A stretch of DNA of 64,000 bases from Candidatus Peregrinibacteria bacterium (GTDB lineage: Bacteria; Patescibacteriota; Gracilibacteria; UBA1369; UM-FILTER-53-11). The notes beneath the pieces were generated by a model. It was not told the origin of the DNA. It saw only the letters and a program-made list of their open reading frames with translations, and ran no database searches. Shown here in pieces: positions 63,743 to 64,000 of the stretch; the first letter of the stretch is position 1, and every line of letters starts with the position of its first letter. The position numbers and the translations under genes were made by a program. The stretch is from contig JACPMA010000003.1 of NCBI GenBank assembly GCA_016186205.1, forward strand, positions 62,001 through 126,000, written 5' to 3'.

Positions 63743-64000
63743 ATGCCATATGCTTTCGGTGACATATATTTAGTTGATCATGATCCAAGTGCGGGTCATG
63801 AATATAAAGGAAAAAGACCAGCTATTGTTATCCAACAAGAGGAAGTATCAAAATATTCACCGGTCATAACCGTAATGTCGCTTACATCTCAATTGGATCA
63901 GTTGCGACATTACGATATTCTTATGCAAGAAGATACTAAAAATAGATTAAATCGGCCTTCGGTGATCAAGGTCCAACATATAAGATCGTTCGATAAACAA
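63743..64000 (+). CDS. MazF/PemK-type endoribonuclease toxin, cut by window end
   Basis: 86 residues visible. FGDIYLVDHDPSAGHEYKGK then RPAIVIQ is the MazF/PemK start motif (GDIxxVdxxPxxGxExxgxRPavV), and VMSLTSQ follows at the expected place. MazF toxins cut mRNA or other RNA at short sites. The C-terminus lies beyond 64000. Pairing a Phd-type antitoxin with a MazF toxin is a common mix. Confidence 0.85.
   Translation, partial: MPYAFGDIYLVDHDPSAGHEYKGKRPAIVIQQEEVSKYSPVITVMSLTSQLDQLRHYDILMQEDTKNRLNRPSVIKVQHIRSFDKQ

Noticed and set aside
1-64000. Alternative genetic code (TGA = Gly) as in Gracilibacteria
   Set aside because: TGA ends recJ, the NYN gene and others exactly where homologues end, and conserved Gly positions use GGN codons.
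1-64000. CRISPR array, rRNA genes or transposase genes
   Set aside because: No regularly spaced repeats, no rRNA-like sequence and no recognisable transposase were seen on either strand.

Overview
The window looks like a chromosome segment of a Patescibacteria (CPR)-type bacterium, possibly near Peregrinibacteria; this is inference from gene content, not proven. Supporting signs are very large secreted repeat proteins, a compact type IV pilus locus, small toxin-antitoxin modules, and almost no Shine-Dalgarno sequences. Several genes instead have a -10 box only 5-12 nt before the ATG, which suggests leaderless mRNAs. TGA acts as a normal stop (for example at the ends of recJ and the NYN gene), so the TGA=Gly code of Gracilibacteria/Absconditabacteria does not apply.

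Layout. 1-10601 (minus) is one uninterrupted, 3'-incomplete gene for a surface protein of more than 3,533 residues. 10615-11910 is an AbiE-type toxin-antitoxin pair with a 29-bp operator palindrome. 12042-13590 has a pseudopilin and a NYN nuclease lying between two copies of an 88-bp promoter-bearing repeat. 13679-16891 is a GC-rich, Shine-Dalgarno-led operon (lipoprotein plus M23 peptidase with MopE-like repeats) that looks foreign. 17095-25340 holds a metalloprotease, an IVS-type four-helix-bundle element with terminal inverted repeats, a CHASE2 adenylate cyclase, a large secreted protein, a Fic pseudogene and a hypothetical secreted protein. 25389-26805 is a second AbiE pair.

26888-40656 is a long minus-strand series. 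Read in the direction of transcription it is L10, L7/L12, argG, argH, PilN-like, PilO-like, PilB, PilC, three prepilin-like proteins and a secreted protein with a MYXO-CTERM-like tail. 40771-44643 holds a secreted hypothetical, miaA and a Calx-beta-like repeat protein. 44748-44975 is a small RNA locus (repeat promoter, 72-nt tRNA-like fold, terminator). 45050-53722 has recJ, an unknown triple-repeat protein, an NrnA-like DHH phosphoesterase, uvrA and an HNH protein.

53757-62066 is a three-gene operon with its own consensus promoter: a 1,246-residue MoxR-type AAA+ ATPase, a soluble transglutaminase-like protein and a VWA protein. Two long near-palindromes (62152-62509), a PrsW-like membrane protease and a Phd/MazF pair (toxin cut by the window end) finish the window.

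Main themes are cell-surface and pilus building, DNA/RNA repair and turnover, and a high load of small mobile or repetitive elements. Several short palindromic repeats sit in frame inside genes (uvrA, recJ, a pilin, two secreted proteins). The most novel candidates are the tRNA-like RNA with its shared promoter repeat, the cytoplasmic MoxR-TGase-VWA operon, the giant surface protein, and the paired long palindromes.
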